Source: Luzula sylvatica
Lineage: Eukaryota > Streptophyta > Magnoliopsida > Poales > Juncaceae
Direction of reading: 5' to 3'
Assembly (NCBI GenBank): GCA_946800325.1
Contig: OX326959.1
Coordinates: 25,675,447 to 25,739,446 of the forward strand
Length of the DNA: 64,000 nucleotides
Below the pieces are notes generated by a model that was given only the letters and a program-made list of their open reading frames with translations, was not told where the DNA came from and did not search any database. Shown here piece by piece: positions 1 through 10,029 of the stretch (position 1 is its first letter; each line of letters opens with the position of its first letter). The translations under genes were made by a program, and so were the position numbers.

Positions 1-278
1 AGCCCAATTGGAGTTCGTATGCAACAGTTATGACTGTTTTACTAACTGTATGTCATACTGTTGCACCCTTTCGGTATTTCACAGAAACGACAGTTATACT
101 TCGTTCATATGAAATATATTTCTATATGAAGGTTGTAGATAATCTCATTATCTATCTAACCCAATTTGAACCATTCTAATTGGATTTTCCCACTGAAAGT
201 TATGGCCACGAATGTACGACTACATTCGTTTATCCTTGTGTACACTTTTACGGTTGATCCGAAACTGTATTTCTTTCA
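1..278 (-). repeat. 3' LTR of the Copia element, partial
   Basis: This is the left copy of the LTR, truncated by the window start. It aligns base for base with 7619-7896 apart from a g/c change near position 92 and a c/a change near 122. On the minus strand it starts TGAAAGAAATACAG, directly after the purine tract. Confidence 0.93.
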
Positions 279-1441
279 GTCTCCCACTCAATTTCAGATC
301 TACCTAAAAGGTACTCATGCATATCCAATACGCACGATTTTAGAGAATATAGCTCGCGTATCAAATACCAAGCTATGCACATCCAATGTGCCGATTTTAT
401 GATCAAGCCCGACTTAGTACGACTCGTTGTGTGACCATGTAGGTTCGACTTAACGATGGCAGTAGGTTGTTTCCAATGCCTACAAGCTCATGAGCGGGAT
501 CTAGTCACTCCATCATAGCTACCCATGTTAAACGAAAAATGATTGTGATCATTGTGCCTATCTCGAATAGCGGTTACTAGTTCTCTTGTTTACGATATCC
601 GTTAATCAAAAGGCACGGTAATAGTCATCCTTATAATTTAATTAACTATACTTATTCCCCGATTCCGAGTTGAGTTAACAAATTTCAATCGATATTAACC
701 ATTAATATCATTGACTGTGGCCACAGTTTTCGTTAATCGACTCATCGAGCGGCGCCTAAGAGATATCTCTTCCTTTTGGAATAAACAATTCCTATCTTGG
801 AGACTCACATTGAATTCCGTGTTTCGGACAATACCCAATGATGACCCTTTTAACTCCCTGTTACGGTGAGCGTAAGATCATATCAAAGCATTGTGTTACG
901 CACGTAACGCAATCAATGATCCCCTCAAGTATGAAGAATCTAAAACCCCATCCGTCGCAAGTCCATCTATAATGACTAAACCATGTCATGGTCTCGCGGC
1001 TTCGGTCATATCCAATATATGTAACCTAACATATATCTACGTTCCCGATTCGACAAACTCCTTTGTCCCATGATTAGCAAAACATAATCATCTCCTCGGC
1101 AAACGTACTAGTGTACGCGTTCAGTCTATTATCTAATAATAGAAATGCTTCTCTCTTAAGCAAGCTGATCCGCGACTAGGGATGTTTAGAAATGACACTT
1201 TATGTGTGACGGTTTTGCTGCACATGGTCCTCAACCATGTCGACGTCCACACAAGTTCAAATCAAGGTTCATGTAACAATCATATTACATAACCCAGCAC
1301 ACAGTTTTCATATAAGATAGATGCAAAATGAAAAAATTTTAAAATTCTGAAATTGCATTACTATAAGATAAGTTTGGGGTGATACAACGTTTACTAATCT
1401 ATTAGACTAATCTCGTCCTACGAAATTATCGTTTTAGATAA
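279..1441 (-). other. Copia 3' noncoding region with polypurine tract
   Basis: About 1.16 kb lies between the gag-pol stop and the 3' LTR. The purine tract is the complement of ctcccactcaa at about 281-291, abutting the LTR. Short open frames here (166-402, 891-1073) look like chance and match no family I know. A similar purine tract and flank recur at 9493-9624 in a related element. Confidence 0.75.
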
Positions 1442-4400
1442 CTAACTACTCTCTTCCTCCTCTAGGTATCTCAAACCTATAGCTTTCGCATGATAATCGT
1501 GCTTAGCTTGCGAGAGTGGCTTAGTAAACGGGTCCGCAACATTCCTGTTAGTATCAATCTTCTCAATGATCACATCCTTCCTTTGCAAAATCTCACGGAT
1601 CAAGTGAAATTTTCTGAGTATGTGCTTGGAGCGGTGATGTGCCCTCGGTTCCTTGGACTGTGCTATTGCGCCCGTATTGTCGCAATACACAACTACAGGT
1701 TCCGAGATGCTCGGGACTACACCAAGCTCCGACACAAACTTCTTGATCCAAACCGCCTCCTTTGCCGCTTCGGAAGCCGCAATATACTCCGATTCAGTTG
1801 TAGAGTCTGCTATCGTGGGTTGTTTGGAACTTTTCCAAACTACCGCTCCACCATTTAGACAAAACACGTATCCGCTTTGTGATCGAAAGTCATCGACACA
1901 TGTTTGGAAACTGGCGTCGGTATATCCATTGATGACCAACCCGGATGTCTTTCCACCATAAATTAGAAATTGATCCTTAGTTCTTCGTAAGTACTTAAGG
2001 ATGTTCTTAACCGCGATCCAATGCATATCCCCTGGATTAGATTGGTAACGCGAAACGACGCTCAATGCATACGACACATCGGGGCGCGTACAAATCATGG
2101 CATACATAATTGATCCAACCGCCGAAGCGTATGGAACAATACTCATCGCATTCTTATCTTCGCTCGATGTCGGACATTGAGCTTTAGAATACGATATGCC
2201 ACTCGACATTGGAAGAAGTCCTTTCTTCGAATTTTGCATTGAAAACCGTTTCAACACTTTGTCGATGTACGTGCTTTGACTCAAGCCGAGTAACTTCTTG
2301 GATCTATCTCTATAAATCCTCACGCCTAATATATAGGCGGCCTCGCCCAAATCTTTCATAGCGAAACGAGTATTTAAATACTTCTTAACATCCGTAAGCA
2401 TCGGAATGTCGTTTCCTATGATCAAGATGTCGTCTACATATAGTACAAGAAATACTACGCGGCTCCCACTAACCTTCTTGTATACACAAGGTTCTTCTAC
2501 GTTTTTCATGAAATTATATTCTCGTATAACTTCATCGAAACGTATGTTCCAACTCCGAGAAGCTTGCTTCAATCCATAAATGGATCGTTGCAACTTGCAC
2601 ACTTTATTCGGACTCTTCGAATCGACAAAACCCTCGGGCTGTGTCATGTACACATCCTCTTCTAAGTTCCCGTTAAGGAATGCGGTTTTGACATCCATTT
2701 GCCAAATCTCGTAGTCATAATACGCAGAGATAGCAAGTAAGATCCGTATGGATTTAAGCATAGCTACTGGTGAAAACGTTTCTTCATAGTCGACACCATG
2801 AATTTGTTTGAAACCTTTCGCCACAAGCCGTGCTTTATACGTGTTCACATTCCCATCCATGTCGGTCTTCTTCTTGAAAACCCACTTACATCCCACTGGT
2901 TTAACCCCGGGAGGTGGATCAATCAAGTTCCAAACTTGATTATCGTACATGGATTGAATCTCGGATTTCATGGCAGTTTGCCACTTATCGGAATCCTCGC
3001 TTTTCATAGCCTCGCGATAAGATGTCGGTTCATCATCTATGAATTCGACTTCATCGTCATTTGCCACGATAAAACCATATCGTATAGGCTCTTGACGAAT
3101 CCTACCCGATCTACGAATTGCGCCTTGTGCACTTGACTCCGGATCCTCAACATTTGAGGAAACCGGATCAACGTTCATCGGTTCAACGTTTGTTTGCGGT
3201 TCTCGAATTTCTTCGAGATCTATTTCATATCCATCCATTCTTTTAGATATAAATTCCTCCTCTAGGAAGGTACCTCCACGAGCAACAAACACTTTGTTCT
3301 CGTATGGATGATAGAAATAATATCCCTTTGTTTCCTTGGGATAACCTACAAATAAACATTTTTCAGATTTGGGATCGAGTTTATCCGCGATTAATCTGCG
3401 GACATAAGCTTCACATCCCCAAATCTTAACGTAAGACAATTTCGGAACTTTTCCGGTCCATATCTCATATGGTGTCTTAGGTACCGATTTAGAAGGTATG
3501 CGGTTTAATAAGTAAGCCGCTGTCTCTAGGGCATATCCCCAAAACGATTTTGGAAGGGAAGTTTGACTCATCATGGATCGAACCATGTCCAACAAGGTTC
3601 GATTCCTCCTCTCGGACACGCCATTCCATTGTGGCGTTCCTGCCGGAGTCCATTGTGGAACTATTCCACAATCTTTTAGATGATCTTCAAACTCATAGCT
3701 CAAATATTCGCCACCTCGATCCGATCGAATGGCTTTAATTTTCTTGCCAAGCTGATTTTCAACTTCGTTTTGAAACTCTTTGAACTTTTCAAAGGTCTCC
3801 GCTTTCGTACGCATCAAATAAATATATCCATATCTACTATGATCGTCCGTAAACGTAACAAAGTATCGATAGCCTCCTCTTGCCTCGATGCTCATCGGTC
3901 CACACACATCGGAATGTATGAGTTCCAATAGATCGTTGGACCGCTCTCCGACCTTGGAGAACGGCGCCTTAGTCATCTTGCCAAGCAAACAAGATTCACA
4001 ATTCCCAAATGAATCCAATTCAAATGAGTCTAGCATTCCATCTTTATGGAGTCTAGCAATGCGTTTCTCATTCACATGACCGAGACGACAATGCCAAAAG
4101 AAAGTCCGATTATCAACTTTAGGTTTAATCCTTTTTGCATTAACGTTATATATGGACTTATTATTTCCGTGATCGAAATCCAACACATAAAGACCATTTT
4201 CTAACAGAACATTTCCATAGATAATAGAATCCTTACATATCGAAAACTCATTATTCCTAATAACGAATTCATAGCCATCATTGGCCAGTTTCGACACACT
4301 TATTATGTTCTTACATAATGTCGGTACATAATAACAATTATTTAGTACTAAAATAAGTCCACTAGGTAAAGTCAAATTAACTACTCCTACGGCAAACGCA

Positions 4401-5413
4401 GCAACTCTTGCTCCATTCCCGACGCGTAGATCGACTTCACCCTTTTCCAACCTTCGACTATTTTGAAGAACCTGCATATTTCGACAAATATGAGTCCCAC
4501 AACCGGTATCCAATACCCAATTAGTCATAGTTGAAATATTAACTTCAATAACGTTAATACCTGAGAGGCCGGTCGCTGAAACCGCCTTGCCCTTCTTCAC
4601 CTCCTCGAGGTAAGATTTGCAATCGCGCTTCCAATGTCCAGCCTTGTGACAATGAAAGCACGTCTCATCCTTGGATTTCTCCTTTCCCTTTTTATTCGGC
4701 TTCGATCGTTTCTTAGCCGAACCGCCCTTGGACTTTGATCTCTTACGATCCTTATTCTGAATTGTGAGAACATTTCCGGCAACTCTTGCCCTGTTCTCTC
4801 CGGACGACTTTAACGTCTCCGATTCAAAATTCTTGAGCATTCCGTGAAGCTCAGGGATCGTCTTATCCATCGAATGCATGTGATAGTTAGTCACGAACGG
4901 AGAAAACATTGGAGGAAGTGCACACAAGATCAAATCTTGTTGCATAATCTTCGACAATTTCTCTCCTAGCTTCTCAAGACGGTCTATGAGAGCTTGCACC
5001 TTCAAAACGTGAGAGCTAACCGAAGACCCCGAAGGCATCTTGCAGTTTACCAACTCTTTGAGCGTACTGAACCGTTCAATACGCTCCTGCTCTTGGAACA
5101 TTTCCTTTAGCACAACGTCTATGATGTGCGCATCCGAGTCCTCAAACTGCTTTTGAAGACTAGCGTCCATACATGCCAACATGAGGCACGTAACATCATT
5201 TGAGTCCTTCTTAAGTTTCTCAAACGCGGCCTTTTCTTCGGCCGTAGCATCGGGGCCCGGTTCCACTAGTTTCGTATCCAATACGTGACTCTTGCCCTCT
5301 TGCCTGAGAACTATTCTCAGGTTTCGGTGCCAGTCAAAGTAGTTCCGACCCACTAGCTTATCCTTTTCTAAAGTCGATCTAATCGACATGGTGTTGGTGT
5401 TACTAGAAGACAT
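1442..5413 (-). CDS. Copia gag-pol polyprotein, intact, 1323 aa
   Basis: This single open frame encodes the full retrotransposon polyprotein. Visible parts in order: a gag domain (about residues 1-220); a basic linker; a CX2CX4HX4C zinc knuckle (CFHCHKAGHWKRDC, about 252-265); an aspartic protease motif (WVLDTG, about 298-303); the gag-pre-integrase HCRLGH motif (about 440); an integrase core with its D,D,E motifs, including SDRGGEY and NGVSERRNRTL; a reverse transcriptase with TAFLNG and YVDD (about 990); and an RNase H beginning near YTDAS (about 1163) with TESEY and DNTGA. No stop or frameshift interrupts it, and the length is normal for a Copia polyprotein. The start is the first ATG after the leader. 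With almost identical LTRs, this copy may still be able to move. Many open frames on the opposite strand are shadows. Confidence 0.95.
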   Translation of the reverse strand: MSSSNTNTMSIRSTLEKDKLVGRNYFDWHRNLRIVLRQEGKSHVLDTKLVEPGPDATAEEKAAFEKLKKDSNDVTCLMLACMDASLQKQFEDSDAHIIDVVLKEMFQEQERIERFSTLKELVNCKMPSGSSVSSHVLKVQALIDRLEKLGEKLSKIMQQDLILCALPPMFSPFVTNYHMHSMDKTIPELHGMLKNFESETLKSSGENRARVAGNVLTIQNKDRKRSKSKGGSAKKRSKPNKKGKEKSKDETCFHCHKAGHWKRDCKSYLEEVKKGKAVSATGLSGINVIEVNISTMTNWVLDTGCGTHICRNMQVLQNSRRLEKGEVDLRVGNGARVAAFAVGVVNLTLPSGLILVLNNCYYVPTLCKNIISVSKLANDGYEFVIRNNEFSICKDSIIYGNVLLENGLYVLDFDHGNNKSIYNVNAKRIKPKVDNRTFFWHCRLGHVNEKRIARLHKDGMLDSFELDSFGNCESCLLGKMTKAPFSKVGERSNDLLELIHSDVCGPMSIEARGGYRYFVTFTDDHSRYGYIYLMRTKAETFEKFKEFQNEVENQLGKKIKAIRSDRGGEYLSYEFEDHLKDCGIVPQWTPAGTPQWNGVSERRNRTLLDMVRSMMSQTSLPKSFWGYALETAAYLLNRIPSKSVPKTPYEIWTGKVPKLSYVKIWGCEAYVRRLIADKLDPKSEKCLFVGYPKETKGYYFYHPYENKVFVARGGTFLEEEFISKRMDGYEIDLEEIREPQTNVEPMNVDPVSSNVEDPESSAQGAIRRSGRIRQEPIRYGFIVANDDEVEFIDDEPTSYREAMKSEDSDKWQTAMKSEIQSMYDNQVWNLIDPPPGVKPVGCKWVFKKKTDMDGNVNTYKARLVAKGFKQIHGVDYEETFSPVAMLKSIRILLAISAYYDYEIWQMDVKTAFLNGNLEEDVYMTQPEGFVDSKSPNKVCKLQRSIYGLKQASRSWNIRFDEVIREYNFMKNVEEPCVYKKVSGSRVVFLVLYVDDILIIGNDIPMLTDVKKYLNTRFAMKDLGEAAYILGVRIYRDRSKKLLGLSQSTYIDKVLKRFSMQNSKKGLLPMSSGISYSKAQCPTSSEDKNAMSIVPYASAVGSIMYAMICTRPDVSYALSVVSRYQSNPGDMHWIAVKNILKYLRRTKDQFLIYGGKTSGLVINGYTDASFQTCVDDFRSQSGYVFCLNGGAVVWKSSKQPTIADSTTESEYIAASEAAKEAVWIKKFVSELGVVPSISEPVVVYCDNTGAIAQSKEPRAHHRSKHILRKFHLIREILQRKDVIIEKIDTNRNVADPFTKPLSQAKHDYHAKAIGLRYLEEEESS

Positions 5414-6908
5414 ATTCTACAAATGAAATAAAAGATTGATTACTAACGTTGCGTACTTATCTTATAGGGCTTATATGATGATTATATAATAGTGTTATTT
5501 TATCGAATCGATAACCCTCATACCGATACGGGACTCCAAGTCCATAACACTCAAGACCCATATTTTACGATCCTCCCACAAGTTGCTTTGGCAGACGAAT
5601 GGGATCTCGCTATTTAGGTAGGATTATATCCAATCACATCCAATGCGACTCTTGAACCTTTATAGGATTTCGGTGATGGATCGTATCCAATACAATCCCA
5701 GTTCCGTGTGTGCATCCTATCTATGCCCCGAACTTCCAATCAAGTCGGCTTTGGCCTCAACCCTTACTGGCTAGAACGGTTAAGTCACAACCATACTCAT
5801 CGTATCGTTCAAATAAACTACTAATAAGTCGGCTTTGGCCTTAACCCTTATCAGTTCCTATTTAACGCTTGCCACCCCGTCGATGACTACAATAACCCAT
5901 GTCGGCTTTGGCCTTAACCCATGTGAGACGTAGTACCGATCATAGTGGTTGTGAATATGGAAGGCATTTCCATGACTTAAATATTATGAGGGATCATGCC
6001 ATTGCATGTTTCTAAATCCGTGACATAATCCAATTATATCACTATCACAAGATTTTCATAAATGCATATGTATTTATTTGGGAGTCTAATTATTCTAAAT
6101 AATTATCTAATTATATGCTAGTATGATTGATGCCGATCAAATCGATATAAAGAACTCAAAATTCCAAGTTGTGTAGCCAAAGTTATCACGAAAACAAAAT
6201 CAGCAACCAGAAACCAGTCCGTTGCAACGCAACATAGTCCGTTGCAACGGACCTCCTGTATACTTGGCACTCCGTTACAACGGAATACCAGCGTTACAAC
6301 GCTATTTATTCCAGAGTTTGGCCAAAATTGCCAGAAACATGTCCGTTGCAACGCAACCTTGGTCCGTTACAACGCTATTTTCTGCAAACCTTTGTCCAAA
6401 TTTCCAGAAACCTGTCCGTTACAACGCAATATATAGTCCGTTGCAACGGACAAAACTGCGTAGACATCCGTTATAACGGACCCAGTCCGTTACCACGGAC
6501 TCCATTAGACACCATTGGCATCCCCGCAACCTCGTATCTGATACAGGTTCCGTTACAACGGACTTCAAGTCCGTTGCAACGGAATATGCGTTTTTAACAG
6601 TTCTCTTCACACCCCCGCATCCTATACAGGGTCCGTTGCAACGGACTCCAAGTCCGTTACAACGGACTATGCGATTTTTGAACTGCTGTTTTCGCTCGTT
6701 TCCAAAACGATCAATCATGAAACCTTTTCACGATTATTCCTAGATACTCTCAATCAACTATTGATCGATCTCTAGCGAATTTCACTTGTGATTTTAATGG
6801 AATTTGACATTCTAAATATGTAACATCATGCAAACGGGTACGAACTTTGATAACCCGTGCGTATATCTAATATACGACTATGATTCGACCCTCGAATCGA
6901 TGGCGATC
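5414..6908 (-). other. Copia leader between PBS and gag, rich in repeats
   Basis: This 1.5-kb untranslated leader contains two repeat sets. Three copies of a motif containing gtcggctttggcc lie at about 5744-5921. Fourteen copies of a 16-bp near-palindrome lie at 6219-6667 (separate entry). No coding family is visible; the open frames at 6118-6718 are made of the palindrome repeats read in different frames. Confidence 0.8.
6219..6667. repeat. Array of 14 near-palindromes gtccgttgcaacggac
   Basis: The perfect unit is GTCCGTTGCAACGGAC, its own reverse complement. Copies start near 6219, 6239, 6270, 6290, 6340, 6361, 6414, 6436, 6466, 6485, 6547, 6569, 6630 and 6652. Spacing is irregular (about 20-60 bp). 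Most changes are in the core (TGCA, TACA, TATA, TACC) or in the last bases, while CCGTT and AACG are strongly kept. Confidence 0.9.
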
Positions 6909-6920
6909 GCTCTGATACCA
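6909..6920 (-). promoter_or_regulatory. Primer binding site, initiator Met-tRNA type
   Basis: On the minus strand this reads TGGTATCAGAGC, the usual plant Copia primer site complementary to the 3' part of initiator methionine tRNA. One base separates it from the LTR end at 6922. Confidence 0.93.
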
Positions 6921-6921
6921 C

Positions 6922-7896
6922 TGTTGGGGAATATCCCCGGCCCCGGGCCCGCGCAGCGGATATGTAGGCCCGGTCCGGTTCCCTGATTCCCGAGATCACG
7001 CCACGACTTCGAGGGTACGATGCAAATAGAAGGTTAGATCCATACCAGTTCCAAATTGATGGAACACGAAGGGTTGATCGCTGCCTCCTATTCCTCCGGT
7101 CACGTTGGTGACTTTACGCGCGTCCCACACCGTGCGTCCTTCACCGTTCGTTCCCGTTCTTCGATCCTTCGGTTCGATCACAACGGAGAGCCCCAAGTGT
7201 TGCTCCTCCACACGTATCCACCTTGAGTCGGAAGACGCCGGACACGGATACACCTGCCTAGACGATGTATCGGTACACTTGCTTGATCTCGATCGATTCT
7301 CTATTAATCTCTCTTCGTGCCTTTTCACTCACAAAAGATCAAATCTGAATTTGCTCTTTTCTTGTGTCTTGGGCAGAATATTGCTTTGAATTACTTCTAA
7401 ATTCCTTAGTGAAGATAAGAGAGAAAATCCTATTTATACCTAATAGGATAAGGATTAGCCAAAAGGCATGTATATCCAATATACACCCTTTCACACAGAA
7501 AACTGTATGAACCTGTTCAGTATTCTGTCCAGACGAAATTGATAAATTTCTCTGACAGAAAATCAACCAACACGAAAGTTGTAGATAATCTTATTATCTA
7601 CACAACCCAATTTGGCCCAGCCCAATTGGAGTTCGTATGCAACAGTTATGACTGTTTTACTAACTGTATGTCATACTGTTGCACCCTTTCGGTATTTCAC
7701 AGAAACGACACTTATACTTCGTTCATATGAAATATATTTATATATGAAGGTTGTAGATAATCTCATTATCTATCTAACCCAATTTGAACCATTCTAATTG
7801 GATTTTCCCACTGAAAGTTATGGCCACGAATGTACGACTACATTCGTTTATCCTTGTGTACACTTTTACGGTTGATCCGAAACTGTATTTCTTTCA
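6922..7896 (-). repeat. 5' LTR of the Copia element, 975 bp
   Basis: On the plus strand the LTR begins tgttgggg and ends ctttca, giving the TG...CA ends expected on the minus strand. A minus-strand TATAAATA lies at 7431-7438 and is the probable promoter. The LTR is related to the solo LTR at 59508-60211 (shared cccgcgcag-ggatatgtag and cgaagggttgatcg blocks) and to the fragment at 8655-9492. Confidence 0.92.
7431..7438 (-). promoter_or_regulatory. TATA box of the Copia 5' LTR
   Basis: The plus strand reads tatttata, giving TATAAATA on the transcribed strand, about 460 bp inside the LTR from its 5' end. The solo LTR at 59508-60211 has the same box at about 60002-60009. Confidence 0.6.
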
Positions 7897-7959
7897 TCAA
7901 GTTAGGGTTTTGGAATTTTTTTAGTGTTATTTTCCTTTTTCGCGAACTAATTATGTTCC

Positions 7960-8200
7960 ATTTGTATTTACGCAGCCACAATCAATGGCGACGATGCAAC
8001 CACCAGTCAACCAGAGCATTTCGCCTCAAACGGGCCATTGATTCGTAATTATATTTTTAATTTTTACAATTTTACGATTCATACATTTTTTCATTATTTA
8101 ATCCATTATTTTTTGTTAACATGAAGCCAAATAATGTGGTGATGCCAAATTTCAGCACGCCGCCACACTTGCATGTATCGTTTGAAACGCTTCAAACGGT
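7960..8200 (+). pseudogene. Two exon-like fragments, unrecognised
   Basis: After a pyrimidine tract and a possible acceptor (ttacgcag), an 18-codon frame starts at 7985 (MATMQPPVNQ...) and stops at 8041. A second exon-like piece at about 8121-8200 reads PNNVVMPNFSTPPHLHVSF and is followed by gttagt, a plausible donor. Together they resemble the 5' exons of a gene or a captured fragment. I do not recognise the family. They could be chance. Confidence 0.25.
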
Positions 8201-8204
8201 TAGT

Positions 8205-8640
8205 TCATTCTCTTAATGAGTTCGTCATTCAAGTACATTTTAGTCATTCATTCGGGGTTTCGAAAGTGCATTGTAGTCATTTTAGTCATTTATGGGTTTC
8301 GAAAGGGCAATCGTAGTCATATTTGTTAAGAAGGGTATTTTAGTCATTTTAGAATAATAGTTTTAGCAAATCTGGTCAGAGGGAATTTTTGATATTTTTC
8401 AGTTTTAGTCATTTATTATAGGAAGGACATTTTAGTCAACTTAGGATTTGGAAATGACATTTAGGGTTATGAAAGGGCATTTTAGTCATTTCAGGATTTG
8501 GAAGGGGAATTTTAGACACTTTAGAACGATACAATTAGCAAATCTGGCCCGAGGATATTTTTGATATTTTAAGTTTTAGTCATTTATTTTTAGGAAGGGC
8601 ATTTTATTCATTTTAGTGTTTGCAAATGACAGTTAGGATT
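8205..8640. repeat. Degenerate tandem repeat, ~171-bp higher period
   Basis: The short motif cattttagtcattt recurs many times. A longer block containing agcaaatctgg occurs at about 8366 and again at about 8537, so a unit of roughly 171 bp is duplicated on top of the shorter repeat. No gene is visible. Confidence 0.6.
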
Positions 8641-8654
8641 TTGAAACTACTTAT

Positions 8655-9492
8655 ATATAACTATTATATATAAAGAACCATACTACGTGATATTGATCAC
8701 GATGAAGGGTTGACGCTTGTAGTTGCCTTGCTTGCTCCGATCTCGGTAACACGTGCGTCTCACGCCCGCACGATTTGACACTTTTTCGAAGCTCCGATTT
8801 GTCGAATACAACCGGATTGCTTCCGGTTTGTCCTTCGATCTTCCTCGAACTTGCTCTCGTTTGATCACAATGAAAAGTTTCAGTCGAAACTTCCCTACTC
8901 GTATCCACCGCGAGCTTCGTCTCTCGGTTACGCGTGATTCCCCTAAAATTACCGTAAGCTTGCTCGAATTTCACACAATCTCTAATGGTGAAAAGCTATC
9001 TTTTAGCTTGTCTCACAAGTTTCAGATATGGACTGAATGGTTAGAATGGTTAGAGAGAGAGAATATCAACTCTTGATCTTATAATAATCATCATAATTTT
9101 TACATGATTAATGAGTTTCAGATAAAACTGCCAACTCAGAATTCGGACTACAGTCCGTCATGACGCACCATGGTCCGTCACGACGGACGTATCATATTTA
9201 CTGAAATAGCTATTACTACTTTGCTCCATCATGACGGACCAACTTGTCCGTCCTGACGCAGCTCCGTCATGACGGACAAACTAGTCCGTCATGACGCTAT
9301 ACTCATATATTGGCTGCACAGAAATATTCTTTGGTCCGTAATGACGGACCAACTAGTCCGTCACGATGGACTATTTATTTTTTGTCAAATCTGCATAATC
9401 TTATTATGCATCCAATCGTTTCGACGAACGCGTACGTTCATCTATTCTCATGTATACAATATAATAGTTGATCTATAACTGCATTTCCTTCA
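8655..9492 (-). repeat. Truncated LTR of a related Copia element
   Basis: The sequence from about 8660 shares blocks with the LTRs at 6922-7896 and 59508-60211: cgaagggttga-like, a cgcgtc...cgc stretch, tttgatcacaa and cgtatccac. It ends ctttca-like at 9492 (atttccttca) and is followed at once by the purine-tract complement ctcccactcag. It is therefore the 3' LTR of a minus-strand element. The other end of the LTR (tg..cccgcgcag) is missing. It carries eight CATG-centred palindromes. Confidence 0.75.
9150..9371. repeat. Array of 8 near-palindromes gtccgtcatgacggac
   Basis: Copies lie near 9150, 9171, 9224, 9246, 9262, 9283, 9332 and 9356. The unit has the same GTCCGT...ACGGAC arms as the array at 6219-6667 but a CATG core in place of TGCA. 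The array sits in the part of the LTR that should be U3, upstream of the promoter. Confidence 0.85.
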
Positions 9493-9624
9493 GTCTCCCA
9501 CTCAGTTTAAGATCCAACTAAAGAAAGCACTAATGTACATCACATGTGCACCTATCTTAGAGATTGAAAATCAAGCCAAAAATAAGACAGCTCTATGTGT
9601 GACCACGTACGTTTGTATCAAGCA
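9493..9624 (-). other. Purine tract and 3' internal stub of the truncated Copia
   Basis: Bases 9493-9505 mirror the purine tract beside the first element's LTR. The following sequence, including tgtgtgaccacgta, resembles 290-440 of that element. It is cut at about 9625 by the start of another LTR. Confidence 0.65.
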
Positions 9625-9977
9625 TGTTATGGTATGAAGACTTCAAGAAATCCGAGGATCCTGGAAATTGGGAAAAGAAATCTGTTGTGGAGATAAGAAA
9701 GTTCTTCATATATTCTTATTGCCATGTTTGAATGGTAATTATGGCAATAGTTATTTTCTTGTATTATTTCCTTGTATTGGGTTGGGACTTAGCTATAAAT
9801 AGAGGGGATAGGTTAGAGTTCTCATTCATTCCACCAAGTTGTATTTTCTTTTTCTCCAGTATAGTAAAAAAGTTTGAGCGATGGCGGCCGTGGTTTTTTC
9901 CCTTCGGGGTTTCCATGTAAAAATACTTGTGTGCATGTGTTGTTCTTGCGTGTGTGTCTGCGGCAGCGATCCTGACA
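9625..9977 (+). repeat. 5' LTR of the second Copia, about 353 bp
   Basis: It starts TGTTATGG and ends CTGACA, with a TATAAATAG box at 9794-9802. Near its 3' end is a ccgtggttttttcccttcgg-type block, common in short plant Copia LTRs. The exact ends are inferred from TG..CA and from the primer site 3 bp downstream. Confidence 0.7.
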
Positions 9978-9980
9978 AAG

Positions 9981-9992
9981 TGGTATCAGAGC
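9981..9992 (+). promoter_or_regulatory. Primer binding site of the second Copia
   Basis: TGGTATCAGAGC, the same initiator Met-tRNA site as in the first element, here on the plus strand. Confidence 0.9.
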
Positions 9993-10029
9993 GAAGGTTA
10001 AGGTTCGAGCAGACGAGAGACGAACGAGA

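Larger units (their letters stand above)
1..7896 (-). mobile_element. Copia LTR retrotransposon, nearly complete, cut by the window edge
   Basis: In minus-strand order the element runs: 5' LTR (6922-7896), primer binding site (6909-6920), a 1.5-kb leader, one open gag-pol frame (5413-1442), a 1.16-kb 3' noncoding part, a purine tract (about 279-290) and a 3' LTR of which only the first 278 bp lie in the window. Bases 1-278 match 7619-7896 with no gaps and two substitutions, so the insertion is young. The outer flank on the right begins tcaag at 7897; the matching duplication is outside the window, so I cannot confirm it. The order PR-IN-RT-RNaseH places it in Ty1/Copia. I did not assign a clade. 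Confidence 0.95.

Noticed and set aside
1490..4079. Plus-strand open frames inside the Copia gag-pol
   Set aside because: They are shadows of the intact minus-strand polyprotein.
6219..6667. Resemblance to a CRISPR array
   Set aside because: The repeats are short palindromes with irregular spacing inside a plant retrotransposon leader, and there are no cas genes.
6118..6718. Open frames of 64-99 codons on both strands
   Set aside because: They are produced by the palindrome repeats read in several frames and end within the array; no domain is present.
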